Notes under the pieces: model-generated
Told to the model about the DNA's origin: nothing
The model's database searches: none
The model's input: the letters and a program-made list of their open reading frames with translations, nothing else
Source of the DNA: Xiheicaenibacterium sp046351325
GTDB taxonomy: Bacteria > Myxococcota_A > Polyangia > Polyangiales > Polyangiaceae
Length of the DNA: 64,000 bases
NCBI GenBank assembly: GCA_046351325.1
Contig: JAXLYR010000026.1
Span: 31,054-95,053, forward strand
Reading direction: 5' to 3'
Part shown: piece after piece, positions 16,440 to 24,405 of the stretch
Numbering within the stretch: the stretch's first letter is position 1
How the letters are laid out: the number at the start of each line of letters is the position of its first letter
Position numbers and translations under genes: made by a program

Positions 16440-17239
16440 TCGCGGACTACCGCGGCAAGGCCGTCCTCGTCACGGGCGGGACGGCCGGCATCGGCCTCGC
16501 GACCGGCCTCGCGTTCGGTCGCCGCGGCGCCGCTTGCACGCTCACCTACCGCTTCGGCTCGGCGGACGAGGACGCGGTCCGCGCGGCCTTCCGCGAGGCC
16601 GGCGCGCCCGAGCCCGACCTCGTGCAAGCGGACGCCGCTCGCGACGAGGACACCGACCTCGTGCTCGAGCGCATGCGCTCGCGTCACGCGAGCATCGAGA
16701 CCCTCGTTGTCAACGTCTCGAACGCGCTCGTCACGAACTCGCTCGACGACTACGACAAGCGCGGCCTCCTGAAGAGCATCGAGTCCGGCGCTTGGCCCAT
16801 GGTCGAGTACACGCGCCGCATTCGAAAGGTCTTCGGCGCCTACCCTCGCTACATCATCGGCATGTCGTCGACCGGGCCCGATCACTTCGCGGTCGGCTAC
16901 GACTTCGTCGCGGCGTCGAAGAGCGTCATGGAGACGCTCTGTCGATATATGTGTTATCGCCTGCACGGTGAGGACGTGCGCATCAACGTCCTCCGCTCGC
17001 GGAGCGTGCGCACGACCGCGTTCGCAGAGACCTTCGGCAAGGAGTTCTCCGAGTTCGCGAAGCGCTTCACGACGGACAAGCACTTCCTCAAACCCGAAGA
17101 GGTCGGTGAGGTCGCGCTCGCGCTCGCGAGCGGGCTCATGGATGGCGTGAACGGTCAGGTCGTCACTGTCGACCGCGGCACGACGTTCTTCGACGACCTC
17201 ATGCGCCTCTACGAAGAGCGGGACACGCTGGGTCTGTGA
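16436..17239 (+). CDS. second FabL-like enoyl-ACP reductase (SDR with Y-x6-K)
   Basis: A 267-residue paralogue of the SDR at 15326-16156, aligning without gaps over the first 165 residues: TGGTAGIG, NVSNALVT, MSSTGPDHFAVGYDFVAASK, with Tyr155 and Lys162 at identical positions. The Y-x6-K spacing again marks an enoyl reductase. The GTG start at 16436 overlaps the ACP stop. Two such enzymes in one operon suggest different substrates, for instance a linear enoyl chain and a methyl-branched enoyl chain, or a heterodimer with one member mainly structural. It is the last gene of the operon; a hairpin follows 11 bases after its stop. Confidence 0.82.
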   Translation: MIADYRGKAVLVTGGTAGIGLATGLAFGRRGAACTLTYRFGSADEDAVRAAFREAGAPEPDLVQADAARDEDTDLVLERMRSRHASIETLVVNVSNALVTNSLDDYDKRGLLKSIESGAWPMVEYTRRIRKVFGAYPRYIIGMSSTGPDHFAVGYDFVAASKSVMETLCRYMCYRLHGEDVRINVLRSRSVRTTAFAETFGKEFSEFAKRFTTDKHFLKPEEVGEVALALASGLMDGVNGQVVTVDRGTTFFDDLMRLYEERDTLGL

Positions 17240-17249
17240 GTCGCATCGC

Positions 17250-17270
17250 CGACAGGTTTGTAACCTGTCG
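17250..17270. terminator. perfect hairpin after the biosynthetic operon
   Basis: CGACAGGTT (17250-17258) and AACCTGTCG (17262-17270) form a perfect 9-bp stem with a TGT loop, just after the stop of the second FabL-like gene. There is no T-run, so intrinsic termination would be weak. RNA 3'-end protection or a protein-binding site are alternatives. Confidence 0.5.
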
Positions 17271-17365
17271 CGCGGCTCCCAGCCCGGCTCGGCCGATCGG
17301 CTGCTGCTCGTTTGCGAGCTTGGCCTGTCTTGCGGACCGAGCCCAGCTCTGCGAAGCCACCGGCC

Positions 17366-18133
17366 ATGAAGAGACTGGCGATCGTCCTTGCTTGTGTCTG
17401 CGTCGCAGCGTGCGGCGAGAGTGCACCCGTGCCCGGGTCTGCGAGCCAATCCGCCAAGTCGGCGCGAACGTCGAGCACTCCAGCAAAGTCAGCGTCACCC
17501 CTGCCAAAGACGTCGAGCCCGACCGCACCACCTTCGGCCACCGCACCGGCCTCTCAGGTGGTCTCGGCGTCGGCCTCCGCGGCGCCCTCGTCCGCTCAGG
17601 CGACGAACGAGGACCCGGCCGTCGATATCAAGGTGACCCCTTTCAAGCTCGTCGAGGTCGGCGGCAAGAAGCAGGTCATCGAGGTGAAGGCGGACGGTAC
17701 TATCGTGCCTCCCGCGGACTCCAACACCGACAAGGTCAAGTTCGTAAAGAACGAGATTCAAGACGATAAGGGCAAGTGGGTGCTGCGCGTCCACGGCGAC
17801 GGGTCCGTCTGGATCAACGACGGAGACAAGCCCGACGGGGAGAAGGTCGGCGACCTGAAGGACGGCACGCTCACGGGGGAGTTCGGCGCCGTCACCGTCA
17901 ATGACGATGGCTCGATCACCTTCACGAAAGACGGGAAGACCGAGCTCTTCAAAGAAGCCAAGTTCGAGGGAGTGACCGCCGAGAACAAACAAGCGGCGGT
18001 GCTCTTGATGAGCCTGTTCCTCCTCGTGGCGAAGTCACCCATCGAGCACCTCGATGACCACTTCGAGCATCCGGGGACCCCGGGCAGCCACGGGGTGTCC
18101 GCTTCGGCGAGCGCGGCGGCCCCGAAGAAGTGA
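17366..18133 (+). CDS. lipoprotein, unknown function
   Basis: A 255-residue lipoprotein: MKRLAIVLACVCVAAC leader with lipobox cysteine at residue 16, a Ser/Ala/Pro-rich linker of about 75 residues, then a domain of about 170 residues with repeated charged hairpin-like units (KADGTIV, HGDGSVWINDGDK, NDDGSITFTKDGK). These look like a short beta-meander in which D-G turns recur about every 22 residues. No enzymatic motif is seen. The start ATG 17366 places the signal peptide correctly; the longer reading from 17312 does not. It probably sits on the periplasmic face of a membrane. Confidence 0.8.
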   Translation: MKRLAIVLACVCVAACGESAPVPGSASQSAKSARTSSTPAKSASPLPKTSSPTAPPSATAPASQVVSASASAAPSSAQATNEDPAVDIKVTPFKLVEVGGKKQVIEVKADGTIVPPADSNTDKVKFVKNEIQDDKGKWVLRVHGDGSVWINDGDKPDGEKVGDLKDGTLTGEFGAVTVNDDGSITFTKDGKTELFKEAKFEGVTAENKQAAVLLMSLFLLVAKSPIEHLDDHFEHPGTPGSHGVSASASAAAPKK

Positions 18134-18244
18134 CAGGATTGTAACAATCAGTCGGCGCGGAGGCAGCTCGATCAAAGAGCCTCAATAGCGCCGTCAGCTC
18201 CTAGGAGTTCGTTGCTCGCCCCCGTCAGAAGGCGCGGGTGAACC

Positions 18245-18778
18245 ATGAAAACGAACCAATGGATTGGAGCTCTCGGGGTCGCACTGACCGTCTCCACCGC
18301 CACGTCGCACGCTACAGCGGCGCCACCCGTGTGTGAGGACAGTCACGAGCTCCTCGAAATGGACGATGAAGAGCGATTCGAGGGAGAGCTCCAATCGGAC
18401 GACGAGGACCGACCGATCGTCATTGTCATCAAGACCCAGCCTCCTCCTCCGCCGCCTGCCGTGTCCGCACCATCCACGTCGGACTCATCGTCGGGTGAGA
18501 CCGCTCGCACGGTAGGGATTGGCCTGCTCTTCGGCTTCGGCGCCGCGTCGATCGTCGGGGGTGTGACCGCCGCCGCGCTCTTCGAGGACTTCTATTTGCG
18601 GGCTGGGCTCTCCACTGCTGGCTTCCTCGCGGGCAGCGCGCTCCTCGCCGCCGGCTTTGGCGTGCTCTACCCGGACGGACCACCCGCGTGGTTACGCGCC
18701 GGTCAGCAGGCCACCTTGACGCTCTCACCTCGCGTGGGCCCGGCGAGTGGAGGACTGCTCCTCGCCGGGGTCTTCTAG
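18245..18778 (+). CDS. exported membrane-associated protein, unknown function
   Basis: A 177-residue protein with a signal peptide (cleavage near ATA-AP), an acidic segment (ELLEMDDEERFEGELQSDDED), a PPPPPP run, then two hydrophobic helices (about 88-112 and 118-140) rich in Gly and Ala. This layout (leader, Pro-rich linker, two helices) is common among uncharacterised myxobacterial envelope proteins. No family is recognised. It converges with the cytochrome lipoprotein gene, five bases away. Confidence 0.75.
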   Translation: MKTNQWIGALGVALTVSTATSHATAAPPVCEDSHELLEMDDEERFEGELQSDDEDRPIVIVIKTQPPPPPPAVSAPSTSDSSSGETARTVGIGLLFGFGAASIVGGVTAAALFEDFYLRAGLSTAGFLAGSALLAAGFGVLYPDGPPAWLRAGQQATLTLSPRVGPASGGLLLAGVF

Positions 18779-18783
18779 AGCGG

Positions 18784-19134
18784 CTACTCCGGCGTGCCGC
18801 ACGTGGCCCACGTGACGAACTCCTCGGCGGCGGCGTCCGGCATCGACCCGTCTTCGGGCATCGAGCCGTCCTCGATGGAGCGAACTCCGGCGTCCGCGGC
18901 GCTCACCGCCGCCGCGTAGGTGTCATACCGCACGCCACCCTCGGAGCGGGACGCGCCGTGGCAGCTCGTACAATACGAGAGCGTGGTGCCGAGCTCCGAA
19001 TAGGTCGGGATGTCCGCGGTGGAGCAATCGATCTCCGAGGCAGCGACACCCGTGCCGGCGTCACACGCCGCGAGCAAAGAGCCTAGCCCAGCGAGCGACA
19101 GCGCCGCGCCCAAGAACAGCGAGCTTTTTGTCAT
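18784..19134 (-). CDS. small monoheme cytochrome c-like lipoprotein
   Basis: A 116-residue lipoprotein with the leader ending LLAA-C and one heme-attachment motif CTSCH (in SYCTSCHGASR). A methionine-containing repeat (EDGSMPEDGSMPD) could supply the axial ligand. Size and layout fit a membrane-anchored electron carrier of the c-type. ATG 19134 is preferred to the GTG six bases upstream, as it gives the more usual MTKSS leader. No redox partner gene is adjacent; other heme lipoproteins in this window lie at 41745-44196 and 51288-52553. Confidence 0.8.
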   Translation of the reverse strand: MTKSSLFLGAALSLAGLGSLLAACDAGTGVAASEIDCSTADIPTYSELGTTLSYCTSCHGASRSEGGVRYDTYAAAVSAADAGVRSIEDGSMPEDGSMPDAAAEEFVTWATCGTPE

Positions 19135-19208
19135 GCCCACTCCGATGAGCGCAAACGGGTGTATATTCTACTATTTACAATCGCAAACAATGTCCCAGAA
19201 CACAGCAG

Positions 19209-19246
19209 GCCAGTCTTCGAATCTGCAATCGACTGCGCAGACTGGC
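19209..19246. terminator. inverted repeat after the SGNH-like gene
   Basis: GCCAGTCT (19209-19216) and AGACTGGC (19239-19246) pair over 8 bp around a 22-base loop. The repeat lies 16 bases downstream of the minus-strand stop at 19262. The loop is long and no T-run follows, so this is a weak terminator candidate. Confidence 0.35.
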
Positions 19247-19261
19247 TTCATGGTCGCATTG

Positions 19262-20638
19262 CTACTGGCATGTACCGCTCGCGAGATACCAGCAGCGCGA
19301 GAACTCGGAGGTCGAGAAGAAGTCGTGGAGGAGCGTCCCGACCTTCTCCTCCCCTAGACCGTTCGCGGCCGACGCCGACCCAGCCTGGTTCTGATCGTAA
19401 GGGGTGATGTACGGCGGGAATGGATGGGTGTCGTCGGACTCGATGTCGGCCGTCGTCCAGGCGAGCCCGTCCGACCGCGGCGTGGCACCGTTCGCCCAGA
19501 GATAAGGCCCCCAACCAATCCACGGCGCCGTCCCGTTCGAGTCGTCGAGGCTGCCCGCGACGGGATCCACCACGCCTGTCCGGCGCTCCTCGATTTGAGC
19601 TTGGATCAGCCACTTGACGGCGAAGCCGCCTTCATACGCGTAAGGCTCGGCGTTGACGCCACCACCGGGGGAGAAGATCCGGCTCGAGAAGAATATCTGT
19701 TTGAGGTTCGGATATTGGATTCGAAGCATGCGGGCGATCGAGCCCATGTCCGCCTCGAGCAAATAGGCGTCCGCTTGAACGCTGGGCAGCGAGCCTTGAG
19801 CGGGGAAGGCGTTGAGGTTGTGCGCGACCTTCACCCAGGCGATCTGTACTTGGTTCCGGCTCAACCCGAGCGGCGTGAGCAATTGGCCCCGGATGTAGCT
19901 GTCATAAACGGAGAAGCTCGAGCACCCCGGCGCAGTGTCTTGCTGACTGACACACAGCCGCGGCTGCTCGGTCCAATACTCGGCGGACCAGCCGCCGTGC
20001 GCCCCGTCGACCAGCACCATGGTCGACTTGTTGGTCGCGCCGTCGAGCGCGGTTTGACCCATGAAACCCCAGGTGCTGCAGGCCTGTCGGCTGTTGCCCA
20101 TCACGCAGAGGTTCGGGTCCGCCCAACTGGAGCAAGCGGTGACAGGAGCGGGGTCTGGGGCGCAAAACTCTTGTGTCGTATTCGACATTCCTATCGAGAC
20201 GACGACGATCTTGCCGCTGTTGCTCGGCTGTCCATTGGTATCGAGCGGCTGGACTTGATTGGCCTTCTCGATCCCGGCCGCGCGGTGGTCGTCCGGCGCT
20301 GTGTTGTAGCCGTCCTCGTAGAGACCTCCGCTGAAGTTCTTGTAAGTGTTCAGCCCGAGGTCCATGAGCGGGATCGTGGGCGTGTCGTAGTTCGTCCCGC
20401 CACCTATTGGCCCTCCGCCGTCGCTGCCGCCGCTGCCTCCCCCGCCGAGCGGACCGCCGCCAGTAGCGTCGGGGCTGCCCCCTTCCCCGCCGTGGCCCGC
20501 GTGCCCACCCACCCCCCCGACACCACCCGCCCCCGAATCGCCGCAGCCGACCCCGATCGAGAGCACCAAGAGGATCACGCCGATTTCACCTCTCGACCGC
20601 GTCTTGTTCGAGTCCACGCCCCTCGTCGATATGTTCAT
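19262..20638 (-). CDS. lipoprotein with SGNH-hydrolase-like features
   Basis: A 458-residue lipoprotein (leader to IGVG-C), a Gly-rich stalk of about 50 residues, and a C-terminal domain of about 370 residues. Two features hint at an SGNH/GDSL-type esterase fold: VVVSIGMSNTTQEF near the start of the domain, with a serine followed by Asn, and a late DDTHP, a possible Asp-x-x-His. A classical GDS block is absent, so hydrolase activity is an inference only. Six cysteines suggest disulfides and extracellular life. The start is ATG 20638 with the hydrophobic leader some 18 residues in. Confidence 0.7.
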   Translation of the reverse strand: MNISTRGVDSNKTRSRGEIGVILLVLSIGVGCGDSGAGGVGGVGGHAGHGGEGGSPDATGGGPLGGGGSGGSDGGGPIGGGTNYDTPTIPLMDLGLNTYKNFSGGLYEDGYNTAPDDHRAAGIEKANQVQPLDTNGQPSNSGKIVVVSIGMSNTTQEFCAPDPAPVTACSSWADPNLCVMGNSRQACSTWGFMGQTALDGATNKSTMVLVDGAHGGWSAEYWTEQPRLCVSQQDTAPGCSSFSVYDSYIRGQLLTPLGLSRNQVQIAWVKVAHNLNAFPAQGSLPSVQADAYLLEADMGSIARMLRIQYPNLKQIFFSSRIFSPGGGVNAEPYAYEGGFAVKWLIQAQIEERRTGVVDPVAGSLDDSNGTAPWIGWGPYLWANGATPRSDGLAWTTADIESDDTHPFPPYITPYDQNQAGSASAANGLGEEKVGTLLHDFFSTSEFSRCWYLASGTCQ

Positions 20639-20756
20639 TCATCCCCCTCAAGTGAAGTTCGCTCGCCGCCGATCCATCATCGTAACCTCTCGGTGCGGTC
20701 TGCCCAGGGCGAACGAGTGCGGCTCTCGAGCGAGAGTGGTAGCGTCCCGCGGCCGG

Positions 20757-21341
20757 ATGCAGCCGCTCCTCGCCTCCTCGAAGCCGACGCTCCTCACCGT
20801 CCTCATGTTGTGTGCGGTCGTGGCCTGCAAAGACCGGGGACAGGGGTCGACTCAGCGATCGACGAGGGCGCCCCAGCCCGCGCGCTCGGTCGAGCCCGGG
20901 ACCCCGACAGCTGGCTTCGCCACGCTCGAAGAGGCCCAGTCCGCGGCCGTCGCCTCACTCGAGCGCGGAGATCTGTCGGCGTTCGAGATCGGCACGCCCA
21001 CCGAGGTCGAGGTCTCCACCTTGCTGGCTTGTGACAGCGGGTTGGGCGAGGTGCTCGAGCACATGAAGGTAGCGCCGGTCATCAAAGCGCAGCTCGAGAA
21101 GGAGAAGAGCAGCCCCAAGCCGCTCGGCCCGCTGTCGGTCGTCGAAGTTCCTTACGAGTCTGTAGGCACGCCCCTCAAGCCGGGTGAGGGCAGCGACGAC
21201 TGCCGCTTCCTCGTCGCCTACGAGCCGAAGACCTGGGAGTTCACGCGCAAGGACGCGCGGGGCGAGACCGTCCTCGCCGGGCACTTCGTCATCGTGCCGC
21301 TCGGGGCGAACACACGGTTCTATATCCTTCGCCCCGATTGA
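20757..21341 (+). CDS. lipoprotein, unknown function
   Basis: A 194-residue lipoprotein whose leader (MQPLLASSKPTLLTVLMLCAVVAC) ends in a clear lipobox. The mature part begins with a Thr/Arg/Pro linker, then a soluble domain with two cysteines (LACDSG and DDCRF). It holds a segment like a nuclear-transport-factor-2 helix (LEEAQSAAVASLERGDLSAF), a pattern seen in proteins that count or bind small ligands. No firm family. The longer reading from 20604 overlaps the divergent esterase-like gene and is rejected. Its stop is 13 bases from the convergent MopE-type gene. Confidence 0.75.
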   Translation: MQPLLASSKPTLLTVLMLCAVVACKDRGQGSTQRSTRAPQPARSVEPGTPTAGFATLEEAQSAAVASLERGDLSAFEIGTPTEVEVSTLLACDSGLGEVLEHMKVAPVIKAQLEKEKSSPKPLGPLSVVEVPYESVGTPLKPGEGSDDCRFLVAYEPKTWEFTRKDARGETVLAGHFVIVPLGANTRFYILRPD

Positions 21342-21354
21342 CCGATGGGTCCCG

Positions 21355-23034
21355 TCAGTTGCCGACGATGCACCCGAGGCGCGTGAAGAACGTGTGCTGC
21401 GGCCCCTCGCGGTCGTCGCGGAACAGGATACCCACGTTGCCGTCCGGGCCGAACGCGAGCTTCGGCTTGACGGATTGTCCAGGACCGTTCGTGATGCGAG
21501 CCTCGGGGGACGCGAAGCTCAAGTCCGCGTTCACCATTCGACCATAGAGCTCGTAGCCGTCGTTGTCGTCGCGGTCGTCGGCGTAGACGAAGAGCACGCG
21601 ATCACCGAGCGGCCGCATCGCGGGAAAGCGCGCGTGACGCCCCGGCGGCGTTCCTGACACAGCTGTAACCGGAACAATGATCTTGCCGTCCTGTCCAATG
21701 ACAGCCGCGTAAATACCGGCAGGGCTGGCCGACCGATCGAACCACGACACGACATAGGTGTTCTTGTTGACGACCACTGACGGATAGACGGCCTCGGTGT
21801 CTCCGGTGGTGAGCGTGACGACCTCGGAGACAGGCGACAAATCGAACCCGAAGGTCTGGAATTGGATGAAGTGCGCTACGGCGTTGCCGTGCCCCCAAGC
21901 CACGCCGATACCCGCGCTCGAGGCCGCGACAGCGGGCGCTTCATCGGGGAAATTGCCGTCCGGCACGAGCTGGAGCTCCGGTGAATCGAGCGCCCCGTCC
22001 GGGGTGATGGTGCGGCCATAAACACGGAACGACCCGCTGCGCTCGTCTTGCCACACGACCACGAAGCGCGAGCCCGTCCACGCGAGGTCCGGATAGAGCG
22101 AGAACTCAGGCGCGTCACAGAGCTGCACCGGCGCCGTCTCGACGGTCGCTCCAGTCGAATCGAGCAGCCGGAAGAAGATGTCGTAATCACCATCACGGCG
22201 CTCGTGCCACGCGACGCCATAGCGATCGCCAATCCAGACGAGCGCGCCGCCGCCGGCGTCGCTGTTCGAGAGCTTCAGCACCTCGTCGGCCTGGAGCTTG
22301 GTCCCGTCGGGTGCGAGCTGACTACGCCATATATCCGAGCCACTTCCATTTACACCGGCGAAAGTGGCGACGTAGGAGTCGCCGTTCCACGCGAGGCCAC
22401 CCGGCTCGGTCGGCGGCATCTCTGGCGTGGAGATTCGCACGGGGTTCAGCTCGAGCGGCACGAAGCTCGCGTTGTCGTCGACGACACCGTTGCAGTCATT
22501 GTCGGCGCCGTCGCACTTCTCGGGGTTGCCGGGGAAGGCGTCGGGGTTCGTGTCGTCACAGTCGTCGCCGCAGGCGTCGGGGTCCCCGAACTGCGTTCCC
22601 TCGCGCGGCCCATTGTGCCCGTCTTTGTCGCGATCCTCCGTGACCGGGCTGTGCGAGCAAGCGCCGGAGAGCGGGTCGCACTCGTCCTTCGTGCAAATGT
22701 CGTCGTCATCGCACGTCACGGGGTTCACCTCGCGACAGACGCCGCGTGGGGTCGCGAGGCCACGAGGCGTGGCCGTGGAGCCGCCCTCGGTGCTGCCGCC
22801 TGCGTTCTGTCCACCCGACCCGTCGTCGAGGATGCAGCGCACGTTGCGACAAAGGTCATTGAAGCCCTCGCAGTCGGCGTCGACCACGCACTCGGGCAGA
22901 GGCGGCTCCGGCGGATAGTCCGGAATGTCGTCGCGCGCGCCGCACGCCGCGAAGGTGAGCGGCGGCAAGCCAGCGACGAGGAACACGATGGTGAGGGCTC
23001 GCAGACGCGGCCTACCGTGCAGATTCGCTCTCAT
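21355..23034 (-). CDS. lipoprotein with MopE-type metal-binding repeat and beta-propeller-like domain
   Basis: A 559-residue surface lipoprotein: leader ending TFAA-C, a Cys-rich region (CVVDADCEGFNDLC; CDDDDICTKDECD), then a MopE-like segment (CGDDCDDTNPDAFPGNPE, with the following CDGADNDCNGVVDD). That segment is a known putative Ca/metal-binding repeat in myxobacterial surface proteins. The C-terminal 370 residues hold about six repeats of the type G-x-x-Y-x-V-x-W-x-D-x-R (for example RFVVVWQDERSG, TYVVSWFDRS), suggesting a beta-propeller. It probably mediates adhesion or ligand binding. The Cys-rich lipoprotein gene upstream, 25 bases away, is likely in the same operon. Confidence 0.85.
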   Translation of the reverse strand: MRANLHGRPRLRALTIVFLVAGLPPLTFAACGARDDIPDYPPEPPLPECVVDADCEGFNDLCRNVRCILDDGSGGQNAGGSTEGGSTATPRGLATPRGVCREVNPVTCDDDDICTKDECDPLSGACSHSPVTEDRDKDGHNGPREGTQFGDPDACGDDCDDTNPDAFPGNPEKCDGADNDCNGVVDDNASFVPLELNPVRISTPEMPPTEPGGLAWNGDSYVATFAGVNGSGSDIWRSQLAPDGTKLQADEVLKLSNSDAGGGALVWIGDRYGVAWHERRDGDYDIFFRLLDSTGATVETAPVQLCDAPEFSLYPDLAWTGSRFVVVWQDERSGSFRVYGRTITPDGALDSPELQLVPDGNFPDEAPAVAASSAGIGVAWGHGNAVAHFIQFQTFGFDLSPVSEVVTLTTGDTEAVYPSVVVNKNTYVVSWFDRSASPAGIYAAVIGQDGKIIVPVTAVSGTPPGRHARFPAMRPLGDRVLFVYADDRDDNDGYELYGRMVNADLSFASPEARITNGPGQSVKPKLAFGPDGNVGILFRDDREGPQHTFFTRLGCIVGN

Positions 23035-23059
23035 TGGGCAGGTCTCCGGACGCGCGCGC

Positions 23060-23617
23060 TCAGAGGCAACCGCCGAAGCCCTCGACGTCGATGGCCTCGC
23101 AAATCAGGCCGTCGGGGCAGTTGTTCGGACCGTCGAGCGAGCACATCACCACGCACTGCGTGCCCGAGCCCGTGACCACGCAGACGAGGCCGGCGCCGCA
23201 GTCTTGCGCGCCCGAGCAAGGATCGCCCTGCTGGCCGGGCCCGGCCGCGAGGCACACGGAGCCGTAAATCTCCTGGCCGCAAGGGTCCTCGGGGTTGTCT
23301 ACATAAATGTAACAAGCCTCGCCGTCGAAGCAGTCGCCGTTGCCCTGATGATCGGGATCGCACTGAAAATCCTCGATGGGCGGCGGAGTGTCTTTGCACC
23401 CCGGGTCGACGTACTCCTCGAGGGCGTCGTGACCTGCATCCGCGCCGCCCCCACCGGGGCCGATGGGGATGAGACCCGTGCCCTCACCGCCTTGACCGCC
23501 GCCCCCGTCGTTGGGGACGACGACGCGGGTCTTACAGGCGGGGACAGCTGCGGCGAGCAAGAGCGTCGGGGCGACAAAAGCCAGCCCGGCGTAAAGGAAG
23601 GTGCGTCGGAGTCGCAT
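23060..23617 (-). CDS. Cys-rich lipoprotein
   Basis: A 185-residue lipoprotein. The leader MRLRRTFLYAGLAF is followed by a lipobox-like VPA-C, a Gly-rich linker, and a domain with about 15 cysteines in spaced pairs (CDPDHQGNGDCFDGEAC, CSGAQDCGAGLVC, CSLDGPNNCPDGLIC). Such small disulfide-rich repeats recur in myxobacterial surface proteins. Starts at ATG 23629 or farther upstream are possible; 23617 gives the most compact leader. It is located upstream of, and in the same direction as, the MopE-repeat lipoprotein gene, with a 25-base gap, so co-expression is likely. Confidence 0.8.
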   Translation of the reverse strand: MRLRRTFLYAGLAFVAPTLLLAAAVPACKTRVVVPNDGGGGQGGEGTGLIPIGPGGGGADAGHDALEEYVDPGCKDTPPPIEDFQCDPDHQGNGDCFDGEACYIYVDNPEDPCGQEIYGSVCLAAGPGQQGDPCSGAQDCGAGLVCVVTGSGTQCVVMCSLDGPNNCPDGLICEAIDVEGFGGCL

Positions 23618-23748
23618 GGGCCGAAGCATAGCGAAGAGCGGCCCTCGGGGCTCGCGTGTCGGGCGGTTTTCCATCGCTTTGAGGTGTGATGATCCGAGGC
23701 GGCTTGGGACGCTGGAGCCTCGTTGGTGGACAAGGTAGAGACTCCCTC

Positions 23749-24390
23749 ATGCACCCCCGACGGCTCGGGTTTGTGGCGTTCGCTGCTGCAGCGATCGGCC
23801 TCGCGGCCTGCGATCATCGAGACGAGCCCGTACCCACCCCCGAGCGACCGACCCCCGCCACCTCGGGGAAGACGGGCGCGGTCGCCACCCAGAAGCCCCG
23901 CTCGAAGCCCGCAGCGACGGCGCCCGCCCGCTGCATCAAGCCCACCCCCGAGCAGCCGGTTCGCGTGGTGCTCGGCGCCATCCCCGATCCTTCTTGTCCG
24001 GCCGATCCGGGGCCGGTTCCTCAGCTCGAGCACAAGGCCATCAACATCGTCACGCCGCTCGGCAACAAGCGCGTCGACGTCGAGGTCGCCGCGAAGGACG
24101 AGGATCGCCAGCGTGGACTCATGTATCGGACCGCGCTCGACACGAACGCCGGCATGCTCTTCGAGTTCGAGGACGAGCGGGTGCTCACGTTCTGGATGCA
24201 CAACACCTGCTTGCCGCTCGACATGATCTTCATCGCCAAAGACGGCGTGATCGTCGGCATCGAGGAGAACACCCCGACGCTCTCGGATCAGACCTTCAGC
24301 CCCGGATGCGCCGCGAGCTACGTCCTCGAGGTCAACGCAGGCTGGACGAGGAAGAACGGCGTGCGCGCTGGGATGAAGGTCGAGCTCTAA
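23749..24390 (+). CDS. DUF192 family lipoprotein
   Basis: A 213-residue lipoprotein (leader to GLAA-C), a Pro/Thr/Lys linker, and a C-terminal DUF192 domain of about 115 residues. The domain is recognisable by QRGLMYRTALDTNAGMLF, FWMHNTCLPLDMIFI and a final motif around VNAGW. DUF192 proteins are small beta-rich envelope proteins of unsettled function. ATG 23749 is chosen because it sets the leader; upstream in-frame sequence reaching 23686 is poorly leader-like. It converges with the multicopper oxidase gene, leaving 15 bases. Confidence 0.88.
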   Translation: MHPRRLGFVAFAAAAIGLAACDHRDEPVPTPERPTPATSGKTGAVATQKPRSKPAATAPARCIKPTPEQPVRVVLGAIPDPSCPADPGPVPQLEHKAINIVTPLGNKRVDVEVAAKDEDRQRGLMYRTALDTNAGMLFEFEDERVLTFWMHNTCLPLDMIFIAKDGVIVGIEENTPTLSDQTFSPGCAASYVLEVNAGWTRKNGVRAGMKVEL

Positions 24391-24405
24391 CTCGAAGAAT
24401 CGAGC

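Noticed and set aside
19424..21034. Plus-strand 536-residue open frame opposite the SGNH-like lipoprotein
   Set aside because: No leader or domain, typical antisense shadow of a high-GC gene. The minus-strand protein has a lipoprotein leader and ordered cysteines.
21876..23175. Open frames on both strands over the MopE-repeat lipoprotein gene
   Set aside because: Only the frame at 21355-23034 shows MopE and propeller motifs. Others are shadows.
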